Assembly: GCA_025024175.1 (NCBI GenBank)
Contig: QCXZ01000041.1
Coordinates: 13,759,786-13,823,785 of the forward strand
DNA length: 64,000 bases
Direction of reading: 5' to 3'
Source of the DNA: Rhyzopertha dominica
Lineage: Eukaryota; Arthropoda; Insecta; Coleoptera; Bostrichidae
Below the pieces are notes generated by a model, which made no database searches, had not been told where the DNA came from, and saw only the letters and a list, made by a program, of their open reading frames with translations. Made by a program: the position numbers and the translations under genes. Position 1 is the first letter of the stretch. Every line of letters starts with the position of its first letter. Positions 12,174-24,600 of this stretch are shown here, in pieces.

Positions 12174-15100
12174 GTACCTATATACGATAACATTATTAGT
12201 TGCATGGTTACTGAAAGGTGTGCTGTTTTTGGCCGCACTATATAAACATATTATTATGAACGAAAAGTAACAACACCGGCAAGTGTTGAAATGGTGCTTA
12301 ATTATTACCAAAAGTTGCAAAATTTCAAAAAGTGCTAGATTTAGCCTTTTGTGCTGAAACTGGCAACACGGGGCAGTCGGCACCCACTTGGGCCATGGTA
12401 ATACCACACCACGCCCCAATCTAGTGGAGCACATTTTTAACTACCCATCTCTCTCTGACTCACATTAAGTAGATCTGTTGTACGTATGTCAGTGTTAGCT
12501 TGTAACGACAAAGTGCGCTACTTAAGGAGAGGGTAATTTTCGTTTCTTATTCCTTTCCACTCACGGACATATTAGAAGAGCAAGAACTAGTTAACGACGT
12601 GATGAATATTTTAAGTGAAGTTAAGAACCAACTACTGTGGCCCTCTACAATCAAGATCNAAAAGCTATCAAATTATCGTGTACATTGGTTGGGTATCTTT
12701 CTTGATTTATCTATGCTTCCATATTGTTAGCAGTGTTCTGATCGCAGTTTTGATAGGATAGTNGAAATAAGTGAATACGTCATATTCTTCCAGTTGTTAA
12801 CACACGTTTTTAGAGATTGTCAAACGTNAAAACAAAAACCGTTATCATAGAAAAAATTTCTCTGCTGTTATTCTACGTTCTAGCCGTTTCATGGCCGGTC
12901 ATGCCACACTTTAAAAAAATTAAGATGGACACTTTCAAGTTGCCCTCTGTGTATGTATTTGCAGTTTTTAGTCTTTTAACCGACGACGAGTTTTCACGCG
13001 AAAACAATAGTCATCGCTCTATGTCTATATGTATTTTGTTTGAACAACCACATAGTTACATCCCACTGGAAAGTGTTTTGCGGTGTTTTCTCTGCCACCA
13101 TCTGTTGCACTAATTATATTCACATACCAACTGGAACATAATCTAGTCTAATGTGTGAAGTTTTTTTAGATGTAAGATTTATTATTTGTAATTTACTACT
13201 CATATGTGATATCGACATTCTTTGTTATTGACTTTTACAGCCTTTAAAAAGCAGCAAAACAGTGCTGCGAAACGTCGACAATAAAACAATTAACTAACAA
13301 AAGATAATTTTGTTTGTCCCAACCGCAACATTTTCTTTTTTACTACTTATAATGATGAGGGACGATTCAATTCCACAAAGATTTCTTTCATCCGTATTAA
13401 CATCTTAATTTTAGCATTCAATTTAAATCAAAAGATGTAGGTTTAGGTATACAGGTATACAGTTTCTAGCACGAATTTTCAAATAGTGCAATAAAAATTA
13501 GTCCGTTAGCATTGCAACGGTGGTTAGTAAATATTTTTGATAAATCTGATTTGTATTATGTTGCTGGGAGATGACTTGTCTTGACTCTTGACTGACGAGG
13601 AGCACGTTACTTTCGTGTCAAAATACTTCATTTTCGGAACTACTGATATAATGATTATTTTCCCGCTGTTTACAAAGGCAACGCCAATTTTTAGGCTGTA
13701 TATTCCATAACAGATATCCTAATGCTTGAATAAATGCGAGCTCTTGGTTTCCAGTTATAATAGCTATTTTAAGTATATAGAAGAAAATGGTGGATTGTGT
13801 ACTACAGTATTTTCATGAATGTAATTATTTGTACTTGCCTAGTTTTAGTAATGGCAGATAATAAATGGGAGAAATAGTAAATGTAACACCTTTTAGTAAT
13901 GGTAAAGATGGCTCCAAGTTCAGTGTTTTTTCTTGTGTTTGCATATATAATGTATAATATGTATACACAAGGGTGATATATTCTCCATTTGGTAAGACTG
14001 CCACGCAAATTCGAACAGAACTATCCATTTAACAAATATTGATCCTGAGATTAAAAAAATGATGAGCCTAAACATTCCTGCTCTGACATTTGGCGTATCA
14101 AAACAATCACGTCGAATAAAATATCTTAGTAAACTGCCTGGAGGGATGGGAACGAGGAAGCGAGGTTAAATTAACATTTACTCTGTTTAATAAAAATCAT
14201 GCCTCCAACCTCCAACTACGGAAGACGTGTTCATCCAAGTTTCGAAATTGATATTCCGTTTCTGGAAGATTTATTGCGCCAAACCACACTTTCCTAAATT
14301 CATACACATACATATGTACAATACATAGGTAGATGAATTGTTAGTTAAATTCGAGCGTTCGCTGTTTCACTTTAGATAAATTAATTGCATAGTATACGGG
14401 TTGTCTAACAAAAACTTTTAGGTAGAACAAAAATTCTAAGGTGTTGAAAGTTGGCACACTGACCAATCCAGACAATGCCATTCGAACTAAAACACTCCAA
14501 AACTGCCACAACTTCCGGTTATAGCAAAAGAAGCCCGTTACTTCCTTATTTTAATTCTATGATTAATTTAAGGGTGTGTTTTGTTTCTAGCGATCTACTC
14601 GTATATGTAAAATTAACTGTTGTGGAATATTTATTTTATTACATCTGCATAAATTACTTTAAAGTTCGTTACCTAACTTTGAATTCAACACTAAAAAATA
14701 TTTGCCTTTCAGTAAGAGCTATTAGTGTACCATTTATTAGTCCAGTACAACTCAAAAGCCACAATTGACGATAGACACCATAGAATTCTTTCGCATGTCA
14801 ACAGTGTAAATTTTTTGGTAAAGTGTGTTTGTGATAAATCGCCCAATCTCGCAGCGCAGCTAAGTTCACATAGCCGGTTAGTTTTAAATCTACATTGTGG
14901 CAATTCGATTTTTTTTCAAATATATTTAAATGTGACCCAGTAGCTTTGCGTCAATAGTTTGCTTCTACATTTAGCTTTGCCAGCCATGTCATAAGTTACT
15001 GCAGAAACAAATTATCTTGATATAAGGTGTTCAACACACATGAATGCCATTTACTTTATACAGGTGGCGTGGCCAGCTAGAGTGCATGTGACGTTTTACT

Positions 15101-15350
15101 AGTCTCCACACAGGGATAGCGTTTTCGGGCTCCTATAAGCGGGAAAATTTCAGATGGCCATATTTTGAAAACAAGAAATGCGAATTAAATTTGGTTTCCA
15201 AGGTGTTTACTAGCGACATCAATATTACTTAATTCTTCGTAAATTGAAATTTAATTAACAGGCCTATTGACATTATTAGAAGGTTTACTGGTGACTGTCA
15301 CTGCTTCGGGCAATCAAGGCCGAAATTGTAAAAATTAAACCTAAGGTACA
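12174..15350. other. 3.2 kb without recognisable genes
   Basis: AT-rich sequence with N bases at about 12659, 12763 and 12828. Several short open frames (for example 12817-13113 + and 14475-14768 +) lack family features. At 13250-13282 there is a hairpin GCAGC/GCTGC followed by GAAACGTC, discussed under findings. Confidence 0.55.
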
Positions 15351-15361
15351 TTAGTCTCATT
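15351..15361. repeat. Target-site duplication of the Penelope-like pair (left)
   Basis: TTAGTCTCATT, identical to 16677-16687. Confidence 0.9.
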
Positions 15362-15648
15362 ATAGTTGTTGGTGTTTATTTTGTGGAGTCCTTTTGTGTT
15401 AATTTTTCTTATAGTATTTATTTGTAGGTTCTGGCTCCTTATTTTTATAAATTAAAGACACTTTCTCTAATAATATGACGTTTCGACCTATAATTTAGGT
15501 CTTTGTCGAATATTTTATTTAGTAGATTGACAAATTATTATGAAAATCAATATGACATTTACAATTTTGATATTAATATAAAATGTACCTTCAAGTTTGT
15601 TCCTTTGCTATCATTGTGGATGGTAAATGTGATGGTGAGAGGGTGTGT

Positions 15649-15985
15649 TTAAATTACGGTGTAGTAGGTATTACTTAGTCCTTGTATGTCAGTCCTGTCG
15701 TTTACACATGTGTTTAGGTTTTTTTGAATATGTATCATTTCTAAAAATTGTCTTTTTTGTTTATGTTGTTCCGTAGTAATAATTTTGGTATTATCAAAGT
15801 CAAAAGTGTGGTCAGTTTGTTCTTGATGTTTTTTTAAAGCTGTGTAGTTGTTATTATTTTTATGTTGTTGTAGTCTGTTTTTTAAGTATTGTCCTGTCTG
15901 TCCTATATATTGTTTGTTACATTCTTTACATTTTATACTGTATATTGTGTGTGTTCTTGTTTCTTTTGGTATTTTTGTTTTTAAC
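15649..15985 (-). pseudogene. GIY-YIG endonuclease domain of Penelope-like element, left copy
   Basis: The minus-strand frame ending at 15649 encodes a GIY-YIG module: the IYSIKC start, the CNKQYIGQTGQYLKNRLQQH core, and a C-terminal segment with LEMIHIQKNLNTCVNDR. In Penelope-like elements this domain follows the reverse transcriptase and nicks target DNA. Family homology stops at 15985, where the inverted repeat ends; the residues upstream in frame come from the junction. It is therefore a truncated C-terminal fragment. It matches the right copy apart from a T to I change. Confidence 0.8.
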
Positions 15986-16430
15986 CTTACCATATATACC
16001 ACCACTCACTCAAAAAATAAAAAACCTACTAAAACCACATAACTTCCAAATTACATATAAACCAGTTAACACAATTAAACAATTCTACACACCGTTAAAA
16101 ACAAAAATACCAAAAGAAACAAGAACACACACAATATACAGTATAAAATGTAAAGAATGTAACAAACAATATATAGGACAGACAGGACAATACTTAAAAA
16201 ACAGACTACAACAACATAAAAATAATAACAACTACATAGCTTTAAAAAAACATCAAGAACAAACTGACCACACTTTTGACTTTGATAATACCAAAATTAT
16301 TACTACGGAACAACATAAACAAAAAAGACAATTTTTAGAAATGATACATATTCAAAAAAACCTAAACACATGTGTAAACGACAGGACTGACATACAAGGA
16401 CTAAGTAATACCTACTACACCGTAATTTAA
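15986..16430 (+). pseudogene. GIY-YIG endonuclease domain of Penelope-like element, right copy
   Basis: The plus-strand frame reads through the 108-bp spacer and the right arm and stops at 16430. The spacer adds the connector between reverse transcriptase and endonuclease (LPYIPPLTQKIKNLLKPHN), so this copy is longer at its 5' side than the left one. The endonuclease core is intact (IYSIKC, CNKQYIGQTGQYLKNRL). No start codon or reverse transcriptase of its own is present, so expression is unlikely without an external promoter. Confidence 0.8.
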
Positions 16431-16676
16431 ACACACCCTCTCACCATCACATTTACCATCCACAATGATAGCAAAGGAACAAACTTGAAGGTACATTTTA
16501 TATTAATATCAAAATTGTAAATGTCATATCGATTTTCATAATAATTTGTCAATCTACTAAATAAAATATTCGACAAAGACCTAAATTATAGGTCGAAACG
16601 TCATATTATTAGAGAAAGTGTATTTAATTTATAAAAATAAGGAGCCAGAACCTACAAATAAATACTATAAGAAAAA

Positions 16677-16687
16677 TTAGTCTCATT
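16677..16687. repeat. Target-site duplication of the Penelope-like pair (right)
   Basis: TTAGTCTCATT, identical to 15351-15361. Confidence 0.9.
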
Positions 16688-17519
16688 GTGCTCGTTTAGG
16701 ATTTTGTAAAAGTACTAATATATAATTGTTACTGACAAAATGAGTTCTTGCCAAAGGTAAATAATAAATATAACGAAACAATGATATTGGAGCACTTTGC
16801 GTCTTATTCCAAAGCGTCGCTACGACGGGCAGCACAAAAGCTGAATTATGACTATCCCGTATAGATATTTAACAAAATACGAATTTATTTCGGAAAGCCG
16901 ATTATTATTTTTCAGAGTTTGCTGAATTTAAAGTTACTGGACTTTTAAGTAATTAAGCTGATATCATTTTTCACCAAAGTCAAGGTAGGAGTAAAGTATC
17001 AAGCAACGATCTATGAGACTGACTTATGCAGAGGGTTTTACAGCTTGATGGTCGGCCGTCCTAAACTATTGGCATTAGTGGCACGCTTTAAAATTTCTAA
17101 ATGGGCCGCATTCAAAAAATCTTGTTGGCTAAAATTTTAACTTTTCCACTATAAATTTTTGAAATTTGTTAGTTGCGATAAATTAGCAATCAATAAAACA
17201 TAGAAGCTTTTATAACAAATTCTATTTTATGCAGACCTGATGCTAACTGGCACGACCCGCGATGATCTATTTTTATGTGATACTTTATTGGGTTTAAATT
17301 TTCCGATGTATAAAATAAAAGCTTTTGCATGTCATAACGAATTTATACAAATTTAATATAAAAATATACAAATTAGTAAGTAGAAAATTATTTACATTTG
17401 TTAGACAAAATTTACAATAGTGCACAATAAATTTATACACGGTATCAATTATGTTCATTACAGCTTGTTAATTAGCACATTATAAGAGTCACAATCTAAA
17501 AAAACTTACTCACTATCAA
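16688..17519. other. No gene recognised
   Basis: AT-rich sequence between the Penelope-like pair and a transposase relic. No feature was supported. Confidence 0.6.
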
Positions 17520-18130
17520 TTTCACTGCTAAAATCACGATTAACTTCTATTATTAATTCTTGTATATGATTCGCTCTGTACCGATTTTCAATGTCCAATA
17601 CATGTCGCACTGAATTTCTCATGCATCGACACTTGTTATTTCAGCTTCGTGTCTAATTTTTAGCAGCATTTCATTGCTAAATTTTCCACCGAATTCTTTG
17701 TTTCAACTACCCCCATATCATTTCAATGGGGTTGAAAATGCAATGATATGGGGGTAATCGTAGAATGGTGTGTCCACATTCAGAAGAACAATTGTTTTTT
17801 TTNTCTAGTCNTCTTCGAAATATAAATCTTCATATCTTAAAAACTCTTGAATGGATGCCTTATTAGTTGTTGTATTTGGAATTGTATCAAGTTGCTCCGA
17901 ATGGTAACTAGTGTTGTCCATTACTATGACGCTGTTTGGTGGCAATTTGGGCAATAAAATGTTTTTGAACCAATTTTCAAACACTGCCGCTTTCATATCA
18001 GAATGATAATGTTCGCTTGCTTCTTTCAAGTGTTTACATCCAAGATACAGGGCTCCAGGAACCATTTTCACCTCCTGCGTGTAGAATCATTATTATTTTT
18101 CCTTTTGATGCCGAAATATATGCCGCGACA
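17520..18130 (-). pseudogene. Tc1/mariner-IS630-type DDE transposase relic
   Basis: The minus strand encodes in order: a SASKGKIIMILHAGGE-like segment, then (after a frameshift near 18070) VPGALYLG, then SDMKAAVFENWFKNILLPKL and PNSVIVMDNTSYHSEQ, which carries the second catalytic Asp (MDN.SYH). After two N bases (about 17803-17811) and further breaks, remnants of a YPHIIAFSTPLK-type segment follow, corresponding to the P-Y-H-C-x-x-N-P-I-E region. DDE transposases of the Tc1/IS630 group share this arrangement. Frameshifts, stops and a local duplication near 17710-17755 show that it is dead. Confidence 0.75.
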
Positions 18131-18696
18131 GATCCTAGTGATAGGAATGAACATATTTAATTGTTTCGGAAGTACTCAGTTGGCCCACGGTTTAAAATCA
18201 GCAATAATCTGTTTGACCAGAAGCCCTACGAAATGTATTTGTCACAAACGCCTCTTAATAAGTGGCTAAATGTAAGCATATATGTAGGCATGACTGAATA
18301 TGTAAAAAATATTGCACTTGGTACGCTTATATGCTGTAAAACTTTAAAATATAAGTAAACATATGCTTTCAATACCGTTTATAGTAGGAGTAGAATAGTT
18401 CCGAGTTCTTATTATTTCCAAAAAAATATACAGGTAGATTTTCCCATATGCTTCTAACTAAAGGTTTCCATTTGATATCCTGCACAATATTTTAGATAAA
18501 AAGTGTAATTAAGCTATAATTCTTCGTTTTCTTTATATAAAGAGAGTGATATATGCTTAGCTGATCAATTCTAACTTAATACCCCATGACCTAGCACAAT
18601 ATCCCTCTTGTGTTTATTGCGATCGTGGATAACATTGGATTTTCATCAGGAACTACTTTAGTTAGACACCCAACAGTTTTATTGTCATTTGGTTTC

Positions 18697-21600
18697 ATGA
18701 TGAGCGTTGATATATATCGCTTATGCCACTGTTTATATCATGTGTCAGTAGTATTAGGTGTGGCGCCTTATAAAAAATATTTTTCCAAGAAACAGAAACG
18801 GATTATTTACGAGTACTGCAAGTTTAACAAGAGGAACACTGTAATAGCTATCTGTAAGTAGTAAGTGGTCCCAATGATTTTAATTACTTTATCATGCATT
18901 TACGGTAAACACTAACATAGATTGTTAATAATTCAATAATTTTATTTATCCTTTTGATGGCGATAATATACAATAGCTTAGGGCTCACAAGTGTGAACTG
19001 CAAAATAATATTTTCCTATTGGGTATAGCTTCAAGGTAGGTTCCTAGTTATTTACTTGCATCATGCGCAAGGAATATTAATATCGAATTATGCTGAAAAG
19101 CCCATTTCAAACATAATTAAATAGGCTTGCTGTACTAGCAATTACAGTTTTGTTGTGTGCATAATCTAGATTTTGAGAAAGGCAAGTTTTGCTGGGTTGG
19201 TTCAAAAGATAAAATGATGCTTTGGAGCTGGAAGACCGTTGTCGATGTCTTTTAGCGTGTCGCAGGCTGATGTAGCAGGCATCTTCAGAGATGAGTCGTG
19301 GTCGCAGTCGTACACAGCACGGTAAACACATCCGTTAATCTGTAGATTATTTTATTGTGAAAACTGGCCATACTGCGTTGCAGTGGCCAATGGTCAAATT
19401 GCGCGATGGCTGGAACATTTGCGACAGTATGACTGAATTTCAACATCGAGTTGGAAAAGTGCGCTAGAACAAATTCCTCTTCGCGAAAAAAATGGTACTC
19501 ACTACTCAGTGTGTCAACATGAAATGAAAAGAGGTGACCATCAACTTGGTGACAATTCAAGAATTTTCATATGCAATGTTTAGCTTAGCCCAAAAAGAGG
19601 ATGTCAACTTAATATTGATAAATAATCGATAAAAACCTTGACTGGAGAGGCATCGATCATTTTAACCCGACAGTGAAAGCACATCGGGCGCATTGGAATT
19701 CTTTGAAACTAAGAGATAGTATACTTTATCGAATGTGCGAAAAACACGGACGCAAAGAAACCCTAGTACTGCTGTCAAAATTAAAGAACGGCAAGTGGGA
19801 CAGTTACAAGAGAATATCACTGCTGAGCACTACATTTCTAGGAAAGGAGACGATGTTAAGAGCGTTTTGTAATTCGAACAACGACCCTTCAGGGAGAACA
19901 GAGTCAAGACTAAGTTTACGTCTCCATCGGTTCATCTTTCGAAAAATTAGCAAGCGATGTTTTGGGTACAAGTTACTGAGGAGGGAAACAAATATTTAGT
20001 AGCCTCAAGCGCTTCCACTCCCTAACTGAGAGGTGAAGACAGCCGCTGAAGATTTAGTGGACTAGGTGACTTTCAGTGGCGGCTCGTCCGGATCGGCAGG
20101 GTCGGCACTGCCGACCCAGAATTTTGATCGAAGAAATTATTTTTTTTCGTATTTTTATGTATATTTTGTTTTATTATGTTCAGATATCTTGAAACAGTTG
20201 GAGCGTATTTTTTTACATTGCCATCAAATTAATAATTAGACAAAATCACCTTTTTACGGGTTATCCCGAAAAATTTACGCTACTCGGCAACCGTCGCTGG
20301 GCCGTGTATGTGTTTGTCATCCAAGCCCGTGATCCAAGCGCTGGGTCGGCAGACCGCATCGTATAATAAGGAAGCAATAGCATCGTTTTCCTATGAGCTG
20401 AACAAAGACGCAACCCTGCGCGCATATTGAATCCTGAGGCGAAAATCGAGACTCTGCAATGCATGGGTCCGGCAGACAGCATAAAACGTTAAAACGGACT
20501 TCATCATTTATTGCAATTATTTCAAGTTTTTTTTTAATCAACCAATTATAGTTCTGTTTTCTACTGAGTATTACAAATTATCTGATTGACACCCTTTACA
20601 TGCTTACAGTTTTTTTATAATCATAATTTAATTTTACGTATATATGTTTTTATTGAAGTTAATAAAGGAGGCCCGGCATTCATAATCGTCGGATTCCGAA
20701 AATTAATTTTGACATGTACATTGAACAACAATTATATATATAGTTCAATACTGAAATCACGAAAAACTACCCGAATGTTCTACGAAATTTTTCATTTTCC
20801 CAAGATTATTGTAAGAGCTATCCTCTTAAATAAACAATTTTAAGCAGATACCTTCAAACATTTAACAGAATTAATTAGATACATGTTATAAATTTAGTCA
20901 ATCTGAAATCATTGAAGAATTTCACACAAAAAGAAAATAACAAAATAAGTAAGCGCCAATACCCATATAATCGCTTAATGCTGTCTGCCGGATTCCGAAT
21001 ACATCTTCGGGTTGGGCTCGACATATATCGACTTCTCCTCTCCGGTGCAGTACAACAGGTGCACGCTTAACGTTGAAATTATGTAGCTAGTTGCCAGATT
21101 AGGCTATTTGTTACCAAATGAACTATCTTTTTAACTTGTGGCGATATGAAAATTTACAGAAGTAGCAAGTAATAAACAACAACAACTACGAGTATATACA
21201 AAATTATTTACTAATTTATAAATAAATAATATTGACTAACTAGAGTGGACCAAAGTTTTTACTGCCGATCCAACAGAATTTGTCACCAGCCGCCACTGGT
21301 GACTTTGTAAGGGTAAACTGCAACATAGAACTCCAAATTCAATTGTTTCGGCAACGTGCCATCCTCAGCCTAATCCTACAACGACATAATTAACAAACAT
21401 AACATAATCAAATCATAATCAAAATAGCTTTAAAGCTACATTAAACAATTCACGCCGTCAACATACATACATCTATGTAACACTAACAAGTAATGAATAC
21501 CGAGAGAACAAATTCGCTAACGCCTATTAATCTCAAATTCGGAAACAAAAATTAATAGTTAAGAAGAGGGATAACCCTTTAACTTGGGATTTGCTGTGCA

Positions 21601-24600
21601 GATAAAATAGAACTTGTGAAAGAGGAAAATAATAAAAAATTGGATACAATTATAAACATTGCAGTTACCAATGCTTATTCGCCCCAAATAGTGGAAAAGT
21701 TAAGAATAAATTAGAGAGAAATAGACAAGAAGAAGCACAAGTAGAGCAAGATAATAACTAAGCGGATCAGTATAGAACCCATAATTGGAGTCACTACAAG
21801 CTTACATAATGTAGGCATATTTGTCTCAGCAAAATAAGTAGGTTAAACTAGGGCAAGAACATAGCATTTGTTTTAAATAATAAACTAAAAGAGCTCAGTA
21901 GGATAAAGGATCCAGTGGGCAAGCTTGGAGAAAAGTGGTATGTATGAAATCAACTGCCAGCAATGCAATACATTCTGACTGGCGAAACTGGAAGATTCTT
22001 AAAAAAAAGCTTAGGAAGCATGAGTACTTAAAAGAAAGTAACCATCAGATCAATGAAAGCAGCATAAAATTTCTACATCAAAATAATAAAAGCAAAAAGA
22101 ATCTATTTGGAAGCCCTGAAAATATATAAAAAGAAAGACGAAAACAGAAGCAAATGCTTGAATGGGCAAGTGGACTTACATTTCACATCTATGTTCAAAA
22201 TGATAGAATGGAAGTGTAGCCTACCAGTTGGAATACAAAGCAGATTTTGCTTTTAATATTAATTGTTTATGACAATGACATTACGGGCATCATTTTGTTT
22301 CCAATTTTGATATTAATAATCGACCTTAGTGAACCTCTCATACATAGATAAACATAAACCCCAGTTGTGGAATTTACCAACATGTGACTTCATGTTTTGA
22401 GGTACCTATGGAATTTCATTCGGACAAAGACTGAAATTGAGTCCGCGGTCTTTCAAACCCTGATGCAATTGCTTAGAATTAATGGGACCGGGACAACAGG
22501 CCTTTACCCACAATCCGACGGAATGGTAGAACGATATAACAAAACTATGTTGGACTATTTGGCGAAGTTAGTTCAAGAAAACCATCGCGACTGGGACAAG
22601 AAGATTCAGTTGACTGCTCTTATTATGTGTATGAGAGAACGCAACACACTCCGGTGATGTTGTTGGATCGGGAGCTACGACTTTCTGTAAGAAGACTTCC
22701 GAGTTTGAGCGAAGATTTGCCGGAGTACCTATATAAAGAGCTTATTATACCGTTTATAGGATCTCCATGAATGTTCAATAAGGCCCGATATGATTTAGGA
22801 GCTAATAGACCAGCTCTCAAAGAAGAACCTTGAGTTTTATTTTACAACCCCGAAAGAAGAGTGAGGTGATGTCCAACGCTACGAGATTGGGAAGGACTTT
22901 ATGAAATCATTAAGTGCTTGAATGACATTTCATTCCGGATAAAAAGGGAATGAACGGCCTAAAGTGGAGCATGGAGATCGCCTAGCTTGTTATTATGGTC
23001 GAAGAGATGAAGAATTCGCCAGGATATCTAATTCTTTAGGAGGGTAACGAAACGGAACCGTATTCATTAACTCCGATTTTTGTACATTTAGTTACCGTAT
23101 TAGAGTTATTTTTACTATAAACTTTTGCAGTATTGCGTTAAAATAAGGCATCCCTTAAAATCAGGTGAACTAAATACTGCCTGCCTTTATGCGGTAAATA
23201 TTTTAACGTTTACGGTATCCCCTTAAACATTATTCCAAAAACCACTCCATCGTTTCAGGTTATAGTTACCGTTGTTACAAGTTTACTTGCTGTTGTTACT
23301 AAGTCATTGGTAAATGTACGAGTAGATAAAGTTTGTGTCTTCCCAACAAAGTTCGTTATGTTTTTGTAGTTGATCTCTTGTTAAATTAATCTTGCATATT
23401 TTGTTTTTATTATATATTACAATAATGCTCATTTAGCAGCTGAAAAACCCCGCTAAAGCAGCTTTTGCCTCTTCCTCTTTATTGTTGATGAGGCTTATTA
23501 CTTACACATTGCTGCACCAGATAACTATTAACACTCTTTTATGTTTAGTTGCGCTACCCACCACCAGAAGAGTCGATACGGTTTTAGTGATTTTTTTAAT
23601 CCAAATGTATATCTCCACCCGATTTCCATCTTCCAAAAATTAAACGTATTATTTTGTTTATACTTTCAGTTGTATATCTCTGCATCTGCTTTGGATCCTA
23701 CATGTCTCTAAACGAGCTGATCGATCCGACGAAAGCTATAGATTTCGACACAGCAATTCAGTTGTACCTAAATATCGAACCGTCAGTAGCAGGTCTGATA
23801 ACGTTAGTGTCTTTCAACATGCATCAGAAGCATTACATTAAGTCCATGCAATTAATGGATGACGCGTCACGATTACTGAAACCTCTAGGTCTAAAGCCAA
23901 AGCTATACCTGATATGGTTTCATATCCTTGCTTTTTACTCTTCACTGGTATTTGGAAACCTGGCGTATATTTACATATCTTTAAGTAAAGGAAGAAGCCT
24001 TGCCATGATCGTGTACGATTATATGACTAATGGAATTTCATTTCACGCCCAAACCACAATTCTGCTCCAGCTGGGATTTTACATCGGTATTGCTCTCGAG
24101 GTATTCCAGCTGTTAAATCAGCACATCAAAAGATTGGAACGGAGTCCTTTTACAAATATAACCAACGCATTAAGAGAACTACGGATAGTGGGAGATATTC
24201 ATATGAAAATCTGCGAATCCGTTAATGCTATGGCTACGGTTTGCACCGCCACACTGTTAGTCTACACGTTGAAGTCTTACGTTGAATTTAGTGGACTTTT
24301 ACTTTCTCTAAACGGCGTGTTGCCAGCAATAACTTTTCAGTTCCTTCTTCTGGGTTTTTGTTACTTGACGGGAGGGATAGAGTTAACAATTAGCAGCGAA
24401 ATGATGAATAATTCGGTAAGTAAACAAGCTTCGCCAAAAGATATGGTGCACTCAAAGCTTAAATGGAGCAGCCAGCTCTCGCCGGTGTTTAGAAAAATGC
24501 CTTGAATTTTGCATTTATCACCAAAATGTATTGACCTTGATATACAAGTGTGATCAGGATACGTGAAAGGAAGGCTGTTTTTTTCGAATCTTTAACAAGG

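Larger units (their letters stand above)
15362..16676. mobile_element. Head-to-head Penelope-like element pair, 5'-truncated
   Basis: One inserted unit is bounded by an exact 11-bp duplication (15351-15361 and 16677-16687). Two arms of about 586 bp (15400-15985 and 16094-16679) are inverted repeats differing at about three positions, with a 108-bp spacer. A 38-bp extension (15362-15399) is present at the left end only. Each arm encodes a C-terminal GIY-YIG endonuclease domain. A GIY-YIG domain, inverted terminal copies, a short one-sided extension and a roughly 10-15-bp target duplication are established traits of Penelope-like elements. The reverse transcriptase is almost wholly missing from both copies, so the unit cannot move by itself. 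Confidence 0.85.

Noticed and set aside
12096..12434. 112-codon minus-strand frame
   Set aside because: Begins outside and ends inside the long-TIR element; composition not gene-like and no family match.
13570..13615. CTGACGAG motif suggesting another hammerhead
   Set aside because: No GAAA after a stem and no pairing for stems I or III; a chance match.
17700..17760. Short repeated CCCCATATCATT-type sequence as a possible tandem repeat locus
   Set aside because: Only two inverted copies, best explained as local rearrangement in the transposase relic.
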